Origin: Diadema setosum
Taxonomy: Eukaryota > Echinodermata > Echinoidea > Diadematoida > Diadematidae
Direction: 5' to 3'
NCBI RefSeq assembly: GCF_964275005.1
Contig: NC_092702.1
Location: 8,480,330-8,544,329, forward strand
Length of the DNA stretch: 64,000 bases
The translations under genes were made by a program, and so were the position numbers. Shown piece after piece: positions 1 through 11,671 of the stretch (position 1 is the stretch's first letter; every line of letters starts with the position of its first letter). Under the pieces are notes generated by a model. That model saw nothing but the letters and a program-made list of their open reading frames with translations. It was not told the DNA's origin and made no database searches.

Positions 1-288
1 TTTTAGTAAGGTGAATTCAGTGCTCCTGATTTTTTTTTTCAAGTATTTGGCTGACTTCTTTTTCAGTACATTTACGAACGATGTACCGCTTTATGTAATG
101 ATAGAAGTATCACAAATGTTCTTTAACTATCCCTGTAATAGCTTAAATTCTAATGCTTATGGAATTACTGACATGAGAATCTTTGTGGATGATACCTGTG
201 TATTTATACAATCTGCAGAGTGAATGGCATCCAAAAATATTTCAGGTAATAAAAAATAGAAAATCATGAAGCCTGGTTTTGAACTCAC

Positions 289-2561
289 CAAGTTGCTTGA
301 ACAGATCGTTTCCTTCAGCTTTATGGCTCTGAGCCTCATCTTTCAGTTTCTGTAGAAAAATTGTGTAAATGAAGAAAAGAAGTAGAAAACACATGCAGGA
401 CCCAAATATAACTAAGATACTTCAATTTATACTTGCTCTCTACACTGTTCCGATAAAGTTCTTGATAATATACATCTTTTGTATAGTAAGGATAAGTACA
501 ACAGGAAAAATCATTGTGAGGCATCTGCAGGGATTTTCAGGATGGAAGATTATATTACACCTTCTGCAGAAAGAACTTTTGCTCATATACAGGTACATAG
601 ACCAATTTCTAACACACAAATAATTACATTGTAGGCAATCTCTTTTTCTCCTATTTCCATGTTCTACATCAAGGACCTCATTAAAACAGGGTTTCACTGT
701 ACATGCAGTATTGTTCATCATGAAGTTTGGAAAAAAGCATTTTAAGACCTTCAGAACAGAATAACTTTTTCATAATCTTTATCAGCTCAGATAAGTTGAA
801 AAGTAAAATATTAAATGCATTTTCTTCCTGAATCAAATTAACTTTTTCATATAAAGTATCTCAATTCTCATATATTTCTTAACTTTAATAAATGTGCCAT
901 GTATTAGTATGCCCTAAAAATGGAAAATATACAACATGAATTTCTATTTCTGTTGAAAAATGAGCTATTAAAGGACAAGTCCACCTTCATATACATGTGG
1001 ATTGTGTGAATGCAACAATAATTAGTAGAACACATTAGTGAAAGTTTGGGGAAAATCAGACAATCCGTTCAAAAGTTATGAATTTTTAAAGTATTTGTGC
1101 AGTCACTGCTGGATGAGAAGACTACTATAGTGTATGATGTCATATGCGTACAACGATATAAGGAAAATAAAAAGAGAATTTCACAAAACTTAACTTTGTG
1201 AATAAAGTGTTCATTTCATCAACTTGTTACTGACATATGTTAAGGGTAATATTATTCCCCCTACCTTCTGAAAGAGAGAAGTCAAGTGTTCTTTTGTTAT
1301 GCGAGAAAAGTAAAACTATGTTGAATTCTCTTTATTCTTTCTTTATATCGTTGTACACATGTGACATCACAAGCTATAGTAGTCTTCTCATCCAGCCTTG
1401 AGTGAGCAGAAACTTCAAAAATTCATAACTTTTGAACGGATTGTCCGATTTTCCTCAAACTCTCACTGATGTGTTCTACTAATATTGCTGCATTCACTCA
1501 ACCCACATGTCTATGAAGGTGAACTTGTCCTTTAAGTTACATTAAAATATATGACTGAATGAATTCAGAATAGATAGTGAACATCTAATTTTGACAGGCA
1601 TCATGTGACCGTATTGTCATGTCATCCACATAAGACTGCATTTGTTGAAGTCAACACTTCATATGCATATCAAAGTAAAGCTACGGTCAGAACGGTTCCT
1701 ACGAAAGATGCGTTCGTACGTGTATTCTGGAATTCGTACGGCCACCTTATGAAGAGAGGGTTTCGAATGAAGTTAAAAAAATCTTGGACAAAACCATCAA
1801 CCAGGCAAACGAACTTACAAACGGTTTCAAGAACGGTGGTTTCGTACGGCCTTCTTAAGATCTTACGAATTTGTCTAAAAATCGTTTGTACTGTGTTCAT
1901 AGCAGTTCTTAATGGTATTTGTGGCCGAGCCATAAGGTTGAATAAAAACTTGACAAGATTTCTATAACCCACATACCACTCTCTCTTCTTCTGTCATTGC
2001 ATCTTCCCGTTCCTGTCGGAGTTTCTCCTCATCTACTTCACCCTGCCCAAAGTCCACCTCCTCCACCACTTCCTCCTCCTTCTCTTCATTCCGTCCAACC
2101 TCGTCGACTGTCTCATCTTCATTTTCCTCTGCTCTTAAGCCTTCATGATAATCCTCTTCATTGGATGCTATTTGGTCCCCAGAGTGCAAAAGTTCTGAGA
2201 CGGAAGACTCTAGAGATGTATTTCTGTGGGTTTCCTCTTTATCATTTGGGGTGTCTCCAAGGCCGCTGTCGTGGCTGCCATCTTCAAGACTTGGACTTGT
2301 GGTGCATGCACTTTGGGCTAGCTCACCACTGTTTTTGCCAGGTTTGTCTGTCTCTTCAGAGTGTGCGTGTACAGAGCTGGTAGTCTGCAATGCACAGTCT
2401 GGCAAACCACCACTTTCTGTTGATGATTCACCCTGCTGTGCTGATGTTGTTAGGGTCTCTGCCTTGTTTTGGTCTTGCGACTCACTGGCCAGCGCGTCAA
2501 AGAATTCGTCATCTGAGTCAAAGTCCACAAGAGCATCCTGGAAATCACCCTCTGCAGCCAT
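289..2561 (-). CDS. TTC1: TTC1-like tetratricopeptide repeat protein, first two coding exons (partial)
   Basis: Two coding exons are visible. Exon 1 is 2561-1977 (195 codons from ATG, ending at a G|GTATGT donor) and exon 2 is 349-289 (acceptor TTTCTACAG, donor G|GTGAGT); the gene continues off the left edge. The N-terminal ~165 residues are acidic and Ser/Thr-rich with no fold visible, as in TTC1 proteins. The end of exon 1 (MTEEERV) joins in frame to KLKDEAQSHKAEGNDLFKQL, which matches the family's linker and the start of its first TPR helix (LKEEGNEQF in vertebrates). TTC1 is a cytosolic three-TPR adaptor that binds Hsp90/Hsp70 tails and G-alpha subunits; that role comes from the family, as the TPRs lie outside the window. 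A longer in-frame ATG exists upstream, but a TTTTTTCAACAG acceptor just before CATCATGG (exon start 2565) indicates a 5'UTR intron and supports the chosen start. A strong minus-strand CAG|GTAAGG at 4364/4363 is one candidate donor for the non-coding first exon. Confidence 0.8.
350..967. other. TTC1 intron 1, left part
   Basis: AT-rich intronic sequence. Short overlapping frames on both strands show no recognisable protein and I see no repeat structure. Confidence 0.5.
968..1535. mobile_element. Fold-back MITE, family 1 copy 1 (TTAA ends)
   Basis: The element begins TTAAAGGACAAGTCCACC and ends with the inverse ACTTGTCCTTTAA. The two arms are inverted copies of each other for roughly 240-280 bp, so nearly the whole element is a long imperfect palindrome. 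TTAA at each end is compatible with a TTAA target duplication (piggyBac or Kolobok type). Further copies lie at 18530-19091 and 29819-30377, with a degraded fragment at 48955-49065. No coding capacity is seen, so it is non-autonomous. It lies inside TTC1 intron 1. Confidence 0.8.
1536..1976. other. TTC1 intron 1, right part, CGTACG-rich
   Basis: About 1670-1870 is richer in CG than its surroundings and repeats TTCGTACGGCC directly (near 1732 and 1843). Both strands are open here by chance. It may be an old mobile-element fragment, but I could not define ends. Confidence 0.3.
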
Positions 2562-2565
2562 GATG

Positions 2566-3500
2566 CTGTTGAAAAAACAACAACAGATGAAGCATTCTGT
2601 TAGAGCTAAAACATAGTTCTCAGAAATCCTCAAAATTTGTCTTCCACCATTTGGAATTTGCTTGCAATACATCAAAAGGCTTCAAGAAGAAACTTGTCTA
2701 GCTGATGCAGTTTGTCAAGACAATGAGTTGTTTTGGAGTATTTTGAGATCAAAAGCATAAAACAATTTCAATCACAGCACACAACTTTTATTCCAGAAGC
2801 ACCCTCCCTATTCAGTACTGGGTAGGTAGAAATATTACTAGTACATGATGATCAAAATGTGTCCTAACTATAGTAATGAATTGTTTGCAGCTAAAATGCT
2901 GCTGGAGTACTGCATGCAATTCACTCTCAGGGGAGGGATATACTGCTATGGCCTGACACATGTAATCAATTATAAAACAGGTGTGGCAACTACAAATGGG
3001 TTGGAAATGCTCTGAGATTGCAATAATTTTAGCATACCTTTTGGGGTAATATTTTGCATTGTTGATATTATCCAACTCATACTGTGTTTTCCACAGCATC
3101 TATAAAGCACTTGTGTTCCACACACTTTTCTAATGTGTAATTTATATGTCTCATTTATTAACAGCATAAATGGACATATTCTGCAGTCATATACAGAAAC
3201 TATGTTTTACCTTAAAATTGTATTTGATGCTGAATAGAAACACCACATTCAGAATAAAACAGAGGAAACAGAAACATGAAATATCATATCATCTGACCTC
3301 CTCCTCGGAGGCTATCACCACACACACAAAAAAAAGATCAAATTTGCTAAATTGTGGTAAATCAGATCAACATTCATCATTATCCATTACCTGTTTTGCA
3401 GTGTGCACAAGGACAGTAGCAACTGCAGTCAGCCGGCACTAGTGCACCAAGCAAAGTGGCTTTGCTGTGGAGGTGTCAATGTCACGGAATGTGATACTTT
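2566..3500. other. Upstream flank of TTC1, no gene seen
   Basis: AT-rich sequence upstream of the TTC1 coding start. It probably includes the 5'UTR intron and may include the promoter. No CpG cluster or clear core promoter is visible. Confidence 0.4.
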
Positions 3501-3660
3501 ACTGTAAAAGTGGATATTATTATTGTGGATATATATTAAGTTTCATGTGTTTTTAATTCCGCAGAATCAAGACATCAACTACTGGAACATATGGCACGCA
3601 AAGATATTTACGGGCTAGCTTCTGGTTGCCCGAAAATTTCAACACCGCGAAAATTTCCAA
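3501..3660. mobile_element. MITE fragment with ACTGTAAAAGTGGATATT end
   Basis: The start ACTGTAAAAGTGGATATT matches the terminus of the mariner-type MITE at 27771-27953 (CTGTAAAAGTGGAAATT). The interior shares the CGCGAAAAT motif. The far end is not recognisable, so this is a degraded copy. Confidence 0.45.
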
Positions 3661-4880
3661 AATTGGAAAAGCCACATTTGCTTGGTGTTGCGGCTTAATT
3701 GCAGAATACAACCGGTTGTACCCCACCAATGCTTCGTATGTGTTGGCGAGCCAACGATCTACGATGTGAATTATCTAGACCTTCTAGTTCTAGTTGGCGA
3801 GCCCACGGCCTACGATGTACATTCCGTAACGTATGTGTGTTCCGGTGTTGCTGCACTAGTGCCGGCTGACTGCAGTTCAGAAGTACTAGATCTATTCAAC
3901 TATTTTACTTGCTTCCTTACAGACCTGACGTGACAAATGTCTTCTGACCTTGTTGTTGTGAGGCAGTCGACATGAAATTGTAACTTTGTCTTTAGTTTGG
4001 CCATGGGCATGATGGGCATTATAGCCCGACCAGCGACTGGGCTGTGTATAGTGAGATGGGCATCTGCTTTCGGGTGCCTTGGCTTGTTAAACCAACCTGG
4101 CCGTGTGTGTGTGTTTGGTAAATGCATCGTACTCGTAGATGGCTAGGAAGCACATATTCTAAACTGCATTAGTGGGACTAAGGAGCACATCAATGGAGCT
4201 ACAGCTAGCTAGCTGGGCTGGGTCGGTACGGTTTACGATTGTCCGTTATCGATTATCTTTCTTAAATTATTTTCCCTCCACAGCACAATGAAGTGAAGGC
4301 AAACAAACTAAATAAGGTTTCAGAGTATGAGAAAAATATAAGCTTTGCAGTTTCCACCCTTACCTGCACGATGTGAATATCGTCAACCTTTTCAACATGC
4401 ACTTGGCGATTGTGAGTTTTGTGTATGCTAAAATTCCCTGGGGTTCCGCAGATATACGTGTATTCTAAGGGGTGCTCGGCTTAGTTTGAGTTAGAAAATA
4501 GACCACATTTCTCAATTCCAAGATGTTTGTTGCCAATTTGAAGGTACCACAGCTGAGATTAAATACACTAAAACCATTGGAGCTTTATCGTAAGGTACCG
4601 TAACAAGGGCAAATGCCCCATCATTCACTCCAAAAACACTGAAACGACTCTGCCCATTGCAGGTGGGGCTCCACTACATAATTATTACCCATGTCTGCAC
4701 AAAATTAGAATAAAGTAACATTCCTTAATAACTGATTCATCACTGTGGTACATGAACGTAGGGGGAAGAGGAATCAAACTATAAATGAAAGTGTCAATTT
4801 CTTTAAAATGATCCAGCGAGAGCCCAATTTACCCCTTTTCTCAGCTATTTTATATTCAATTTTCTGTTTCATTCGAACAA
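3661..4880. other. Intergenic, no gene seen
   Basis: A tract at about 4030-4052 (AGCGACTGGGCTGTGTATAG) recurs in inverse orientation near 44608-44627, so part of this stretch is interspersed repeat. The remainder is unassigned. Confidence 0.4.
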
Positions 4881-6612
4881 AAAGTGGCGTATCTAGGGGG
4901 GGGGGGAAAGGGGGGCACGTGCCCCGGGCGCCACTCCTTGAGGGCGCAAAAAAAACGAAAAAAAAAAACGAAGAAGAAGAAGAAAAAAAGAAAAAAAAAC
5001 GAAGAAGAAGAAGAAAAAAAGAAGAAGAAAAGAAAAAAAGAAGAAAAAGAAGAGGAAAAAAAGAAAAACTCGCCGGGAAGGGGGAGGGAGAATGATGGGG
5101 GGGGGGCGGAAAACCAAATCAAACAAGATAAAAACAAAACATGATGATGACGCGGACAAAATGACAATGTTTATTGTGTTCACACAAAAATTCTATGTTC
5201 TGTGAGCTGAAATACAAAAATTTTCGGCTCGCTCGCTGCGCTCGCTCGCCAAAATTTGTATGAAAAAGAAGGTAAGAACAAAACGTGATGATGACAAAAT
5301 GGCAGTGTCTATTGTGTTCACACATGTCATTTTATATCTAGCAGGCAAAATGTTTCACGGAGCAGCGGCTGCAATTTCATTCGTTCTGAAGCGATCGCCC
5401 ATTGGATCAAAAGAGGGCGTCAACCATTGTCAACGGTTTTGAACATAGGGGGGGGGGCGCAAAAAACAGCAACAAATCAAACAAGATAAGAACAAAACGT
5501 AATGATGATGCGGAAATATACAAATTTCGGCTCACTCGCTCGTACTAATTTAGAGTATTTTTTCAAGTCCTCACTTTGTTGGTATAAATCGTTATCTATA
5601 AGGCCGTCACTATATCTTGATTAGAATTGTAAGATTTAATAAGCAAAAAATGACAAGAGTTTCATGATTTGTAAGCTGAAATACAAAAATTTTCGGCTCG
5701 CTCGCTGCGCTCGCTCGCCAAAATTTGTATAAAAAAGAGAAGAACAAAACGTGACGATGACGCGGACAAAATGATAATATCTATTGTGTTCACTCATGTC
5801 ATTTTATATTTAGCAGGAAAAATGTTACACGGAGCAGCGACTGCAATTTCATTCGTTCTGAAGTGATCGCCGATTGGATCAAAAGAGGACGCCAACGGTT
5901 TCGAACATACGGGGAAGGGGGCGCAAGAAAAAAAAATCAAAAAAGATAAGAAAAAAACGTAATGATGACGCAGAAATATACAAATTTCGGCTCACTCGCT
6001 CGTACTAATTTAGAGTATTTTTTCAAGTCCTCAGTTTGTTGGTATAAATCGTTATCTATAAGGTCGTCACTATGATTGTGAGATTTAATAAGCAAAAAAT
6101 GACAAGAATTCCATGTTTTGTACGCTGAAATACAAAAATTTTCGGCTCGCTCGCTGCGCTCGCTCGCCAAAATTTGTATAAAAGAATATAAGAACAATAC
6201 GTGATGATGACGAGAACATTTATATACAAATTTCAGCTCACTCGCGCGCACTAATTTAGAGTATTTTTTAAAGTCCTCAGTTTTTTGGTATAAATCGATA
6301 TCTATAAGGCTGTCACTATATCTTGATTAGAATTGTAAGATTTGGTAAGCAAAAAATGACAAGAATTCCATGTTTTGTAAGCTGAAGTACAAAAATTTTC
6401 GGCTCGCTCGCTGCGCTCGCTCGCCAGAATCTATCAAAATTCATTACATTTAAATCACCCTCAAAAAGATCCCTTTTAAGTGCTTGAAAAAGCATCATAT
6501 GGACTTTGTTTAAAGTCCCTACCAGGATGGGGTTGGGGTTGAACACTTTTCAGAAAATTTAGGGGCGCAATTTTCGTGCTTGCCCCGGGCGCCGTTTTCC
6601 CTAGATACGCCA
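4881..6612. mobile_element. Composite inverted-repeat element with internal GCTCGCTCGC repeats
   Basis: The left end reads AGTGGCGTATCTAGGG and the right end is its inverse CCCTAGATACGCCACTG. Both ends carry the GCCCCGGGCGCC block close inside. The interior has a purine-rich (AAGAAG) tract and diverged units that each contain AAAATTTTCGGCTCGCTCGC followed by TGCGCTCGCTCGCC. These occur near 5214, 5685, 6131 and 6390 (spacing 471, 446 and 259 bp), with shorter relatives near 5521, 5981 and 6231. No transposase frame is seen. The CAGTGGCG-type termini resemble hAT-like ends, but no clean 8-bp target duplication is visible. Confidence 0.65.
4968..5070. repeat. (AAGAAG)n-type purine tract
   Basis: Almost pure A/G sequence on the plus strand. 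Lysine/glutamate-rich and phenylalanine-rich frames on the two strands are artefacts of this low complexity. Confidence 0.85.
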
Positions 6613-7384
6613 CTGGACATAAAGAATAGAAAATTTAAGTATTGCCTGATAAAGTTTGGTGATGCACTTTCGGATCTTACGCAGAATGATTTTTCTGTAT
6701 TACACTTCAATATTAGGAGCCTTCATAAACATTTTGATTCCTTAGAGCAATATTGCTACATACACTTTCAGGCTCCCCTTCAGTAATTGCTCTGACTAAG
6801 ACTTGGATTGGCAATTCTTCCCCATCCTTATACTCTATGGAGAAATACAATTTTATTATAGCTAACAGTAGACCCAACAGAACTGATGGTGGTGTGCACT
6901 TTTATATTTCATCTAAGCTAAGGAAGGAAGGATGATTTAACATCAATGACTGATTATCGAAACACTCTTTCATTAAATTCAAATCTTCTGATGGCAAAAA
7001 CGTTTTAGTTGGAGTTGTTTACAGACCTCCCAAGCTAAACAAGATGAAATTAGCCTCTGAATGACATATTGTCCTCCGGTGAGGTATACAACAAGCAATG
7101 TACTCGGGTTAGAGATTTTAATATTGACTTACTGTGCTCTCAGAAAAACTCTTACTGTCAAATATTCATTGATGCTATCTTATCATATTCTTTCTTCCCG
7201 TTAATTACCAAGCCAACTGCTGATCAGTCACGTACTCTTATCGATAATATAATTGCAAACCGTAAATCCAACCCCCAAAACAGGGACAGACCACTTTCCG
7301 GTGCTCGTTATGGGGTTAGCTCCATGCAAGACTGTGTATTGATAGGATAGGATTTTAAGAATACAAAAGAGGGCTCTTTGAACT

Positions 7385-7385
<1 letters not shown>

Positions 7386-7429
<44 letters not shown>
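7386..7429. repeat. Poly(T) tract
   Basis: Uninterrupted run of about 43 T inside the decayed LINE; possibly the tail of an antisense insertion. Confidence 0.85.
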
Positions 7430-7430
<1 letters not shown>

Positions 7431-7632
7431 CCGGACGTCCGCTCACACATTTTCACATATGTTATTTTTTGAAAATATGATTTGTATCTTTTTCATCTTG
7501 GATGTTCTTGTTTCAAACCTACGTGAATGAATCTCCTATATACTGCCCTTTCTGTATAAGAAAAACAGACATGTTCTTATTATACCCGTCAGTAAAATGT
7601 ATTCAATATACCTCGTAAATGCACCACCTTTG

Positions 7633-7795
7633 CAGGGGCGGATTCAAGAATTCTGTAAAAGGGGGGGGGGGGGGGACTAATATTTCTGGTGCCACTTCCG
7701 GGTTTTATTTTTTTCTTGTTATTTCTTTTGTTTTTAACGAAAATTAAAGGGAGGCGTGCGCCGGTTGCGCCCCCCTCTAAATACGCCACTGCTTT
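7633..7795. mobile_element. Short element with GGGGCGGATT / CGCCACTG ends
   Basis: The left end GCAGGGGCGGATTCAAG and right end AATACGCCACTG are imperfect inverted repeats of the type bounding 4881-6612. A G-run lies just inside the left end and GCGCCCCCC just inside the right. CTTTGC appears on both flanks and may be a remnant of the target duplication. Confidence 0.5.
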
Positions 7796-8330
7796 GCACA
7801 AAACGCTGTTATCTATAGTCTAAGCTTTGGAATGATTTGCCAATTGATGTTAAATCTGCCCCAGCTGATCTTTATTCAATCAAAGATTAAAAAAAAAAAA
7901 ATCCTAACTCCTTGCATCTTATGTTGAATGATGATGATTGACCTTTAATTAATAATCAATTTATGTGTATCTATACATGTATACATGCATCGCATCGTAT
8001 GTCACAACTCCATCCATTTTTTCTTCTTTTCCTTCCCCACCTCCCTCTTGTTCATCTCAACCCTTCATTCTGCAATAAATTAATCCATATGTAGTTTTTT
8101 TTTTTTTTTTTGGTGGGGGGGGGGGGGAACGTCTTGTTTTAAAAGTTCTGCTTTTCAAGGTCCCACACAACTTTCCTTGTATATATTATAATGAACCTAG
8201 TTAAATTTTTGAAATTACATGTATATATGCAAAACAATGTGTCTGTCCCCACGAGGGGTTTGTGTAGCATGTGAATGATTTATGAAAAAAAAAATGAAAT
8301 TGAATTGAAATAAAAAGCAACAACAGCAAC

Positions 8331-9460
8331 AAACAGTGAGTGAAGTTATATCTGTCATGACTAGGTATACTAGCTGTTATATCATGGGCTCACTCTGTAT
8401 GAAAGGGGGCAGGGGCAGTTTTGCCCGATGTCTTTACATTTCGGTAACCAAAAAGGGTGAAATTTTGTGATTTTTGGAAACTCCTGGTGACAAATTTCAA
8501 TCTGGTAACCAAATCAATATTTGGTAATTTTGGTAACTTTAAGAGAGATATATACACACACATTGCAGTAGGCCTACACAAACTCTTAAATCTCCCCCCC
8601 CCCCATCCCTCCAGGTATCACACTAGTTTATAGTCTACGTTATACTAAATGGGAGATTCTCGTTCTCACTTCTCTCAATATAGAAAGAAAATGACCAAAA
8701 CACATGCATATTGGACAAAGAGAAAGCCATTTTATTGAGGCACACTCTCATCTTGATTCGCACACTCTATTATACATCACATTTATCTTATCAGAATAAT
8801 ATCTTATTATCAGAATGCAGAAGGCAGTTTACTGACTGACTGTAGAGGCATTTTCCAAGTTATATTACATGCGCATTATAGTATGCTTAACAAACGCATA
8901 ACAATAATCTTGTCCTCGGCAGCAGATTGTAATGGACCATATCAGCGAAGTAATGTATTGAAGTTCACAGGACACTGTGGGGGAGGGGGAGGATCATATG
9001 GGCCAAGAATATAATATGCATTTCACTTTCTCTATAAGTGACAGAAATAATGTAATCAAGACCATGTGAATTGAACAGAGTTATAAACAACAATAATTGA
9101 AACCTTACAGTAATGATACATTGTAATGAGTACTGAAGTAATCACCGTGAAGTACCAATATGCATTGTGCGAAAAACAGAGGGACCCACTGAAAAGACAA
9201 AATTTAATGACTTAATTCAAACATTTGCCAGTTTGGGAGAAACAGGGACTTATATCTGCTCCATATCATGAATCCTTCATAAATTTTGCATTTTTTTTAA
9301 TATTCTGTAACCAATATAAACAATATTGTAATTGTATGAAAAAAAATAATAATAATGGCTTAAATGTACCGGAAACATTACAAGGAAATTAAAAAAAAAA
9401 AAAGTTTGATGAAAGATGTATAGTGCCAAAGCACAGAAATTAGTTTTAAGGATTTGCTGG
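8331..9460. other. Intergenic, no gene seen
   Basis: AT-rich sequence with many stops in all frames. I see no repeat with definable ends and no coding signature. Confidence 0.4.
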
Positions 9461-9835
9461 TTAAAGGTCCTGTTTACCTTTGGGAACATTGATTTTAAAA
9501 AATTATTGTTCAAGATACCACATTTGATGCATAATGTATAGGTCTGTTGTATCACAAAACTTCCTACCATATACAATGTTCGCACTAAAGCCTAAAATAT
9601 AAGAAGATATCAGTATTTTTCTCATTAAACCATAACTGTGGACGGTTTAGTCTGGCAACATTTTGATTATAACTATAGTTCACATTTTGTTTATTTCACA
9701 ATACTTAACACTGATTATACGGATTTAAATTTTTACAGTGGTTGTTTCTATCCTAAACTCACATTTGGGAATTATTTTAAAGCACTGATGCTGGGTTTTT
9801 GTTTCATCTGCAAACCACTGTTATCATCCCTTTAA
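9461..9835. mobile_element. TTAAAGG-ended MITE candidate
   Basis: Starts TTAAAGGTCCTGTTTACC and ends CCCTTTAA, giving TTAA at both ends and an AAAGG terminal match. The arms are otherwise only weakly complementary. The ends resemble those of the other TTAA MITEs here, but this is a separate family. Confidence 0.45.
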
Positions 9836-10500
9836 AGGATTAAAATCGCACAAACAGAATGGTGACGATGTCATCAAATTATGCCTAAAACACGAAAAGT
9901 TTATGGAATTGTGTAACACATTATTTCTTCGAAAACAGTGACAGAAAAAGCCCCCCACAAGATTTCTTGACATTATGTACCAACCATACAGTATGAAATT
10001 TGTGAGGGAAGAACATCATTCACCTCGGCTAATTGGCACGTGCGGACGCTGGATGGTATCGCGGTAATCAGCGTTGAAAAAGCTTTAGAACTCCATAACT
10101 TTTGTATGTGGAATGTCCACCTGCTTCTATATACCTTTGTCAATTTAGTCTTTTGACTTTGTTTTTATTTCATTTCATCTGATTTTACTTGTACATTTCA
10201 ACTTAAATATGATATGATTTAAGATAGGATGTTTTTATATTTATTTATACTATTAGTAAAGTTTTTTTGAGTGTTATGGTTTTATGTTTAGGTTTATATA
10301 AGGAAAAAAGAATTTGAGATTTAGTTTATTGTTAGTATATGATATGTTAGATGTGATGTTATAGGATTTGGTATTGTCAATTGTTATTTTTACTGAGAAA
10401 GTTAAAGTGGAGTTTTTTTGGAGAAGAAGTTAAGAAGGTGTAAAGTGAATTAATGGTAATGGAGTAAAAGAAAGGTATAAGAAAGGCAGGAGGGGAAGGC
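9836..10500. other. Intergenic, no gene seen
   Basis: No coding or repeat structure recognised. The part after 10140 is strikingly poor in C on the plus strand. Confidence 0.35.
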
Positions 10501-10560
10501 AGAGAGAGAGAGAGAGAGAAGAGAGAGAGAGGGAGGGAGGGAGAGGGAGAGAGAGAGAAA
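10501..10560. repeat. (GA)n microsatellite
   Basis: Nearly pure GAGAGA with GGGA variants. Confidence 0.9.
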
Positions 10561-11586
10561 GGTTTTACGAGAACGATTTATATAAAACGTAAAGAAATGA
10601 AAATAATATAGAATGAGATGAAGTTGTATTATTATGATAATAAGGTATGTTTTGAAATTAAATATATGTATTGTATATTTTAATTTGTGTATAAATGTAT
10701 CTTTGGTAAATTTGTTTGTGAGTACGTAACTGTACTTGCTGAGTGTGTTTTTTCACAATGTAAGATGTATTTACATGTTTTTCTGTATTGTCATTTGTCT
10801 TTGCCTTGTGCCTCCTGTTCAATCCAGGAGACAACCTAGGCCTTTCATGTTACATTGTTTATTGATATAATAAAGAATGCTGAACACACAAATACAAATC
10901 GTATACAATAATCGAATCATAAGACACAGGACAATGTAATATAAAAGATAAAATTGTAACTATAACTTCAAAAGTGGAGAAAATTGAAACAATACTATTT
11001 TACATTCCTTCCGTTTTCACTAAAGAATGATATTTGCCAGTGTTAATTCAGCTATGTGTGATTTATGTATGAAGATTGAATATGAGTATAATGAACTGAA
11101 ATGCAGAGAACTGTCATCGTATATAAGCAGCCTCTTCAGTTTGATAGCAACTTTCCTGATTGCGGCTCTTGAAATGCCATAGGAAAGGTGCTACTTACTT
11201 CTCCTGGTGTTATCCAGGGGACAGCGCCAGACCCAGGCTTGGGGGTAGGTTTGTTGTTCATAAGGTTCATAAGTTGTCTGTTTTTATATCTCTCTTTTAT
11301 ATAATATTTTCTTAGGTAATTATTTGCACAATCGGTAATACCAATAAGTACTAGTATTTGGAATTAGAATTAATGTAAACATGTATTTCCTTTCTTTTAA
11401 ATCATGCACATTGAAATCTATAGATTGATGTTTCCTATATGGTATTCTACTGAAAAGAATTTTTATTCATGTTTGAAATTATGTTGAAGAAATTAAATCA
11501 AACAAACAGATATTGTGTGTGTCTCGCTCCCACTGCGGTCCAATAAGATTGCTTCATGCATGCTTTACGTATTCTTTTTCACTTGG
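10561..11586. other. Intergenic, probably old retroelement sequence
   Basis: Contains a CCTGTTCAATCCAGGAGACAAC segment followed by AATAAAG near 10871, and a related TATCCAGGGGACAGC near 11212. This is compatible with decayed retroelement 3' sequence. No protein is recognisable. Confidence 0.3.
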
Positions 11587-11622
11587 ATGGAAAATAAATT
11601 GAATCGAATAAAAAAAAAAAAT
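11587..11622 (+). mobile_element. CR1-type 3' terminus
   Basis: GAAAATAAATTGAATCGAAT followed by an A-run is the characteristic A-rich TTGAAT-type end of CR1-like LINEs. The upstream extent of this copy is not resolvable. Confidence 0.4.
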
Positions 11623-11671
11623 CGAGATACTTGAAGTCGTGTTGAATCAACACCTCCCTCGAGTGAAAAGC

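Larger units (their letters stand above)
6640..8330 (+). mobile_element. Decayed CR1-like non-LTR retrotransposon
   Basis: From about 6655 a frame reads an APE-endonuclease start (VLHFNIRSLHKHFDSL, then SVIALTKTWIG). Further endonuclease-like pieces (VLVGVVYRPP) follow near 7010, in broken frames. The reverse-transcriptase core is missing. The ORF2 C-terminus (LWNDLPIDVKSAP) appears near 7830. The 3' end near 8300 has the GAAATTGAATTGAA run common at CR1-type tails. The element is interrupted by a long T tract and by a small insert at 7633-7793, with many stops and frameshifts. It is a dead copy. Confidence 0.7.

Noticed and set aside
1997..2616. Plus-strand frames of 128 and 151 codons
   Set aside because: Antisense shadows of TTC1 exon 1, which has the family match and splice sites.
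4893..5183. Long Phe/Leu-rich and Lys/Glu-rich open frames
   Set aside because: They are translations of an A/G-rich tract inside a mobile element on both strands.
7069..7350. 93-codon plus-strand frame as a host gene
   Set aside because: It is a frameshifted remnant of the LINE endonuclease region.
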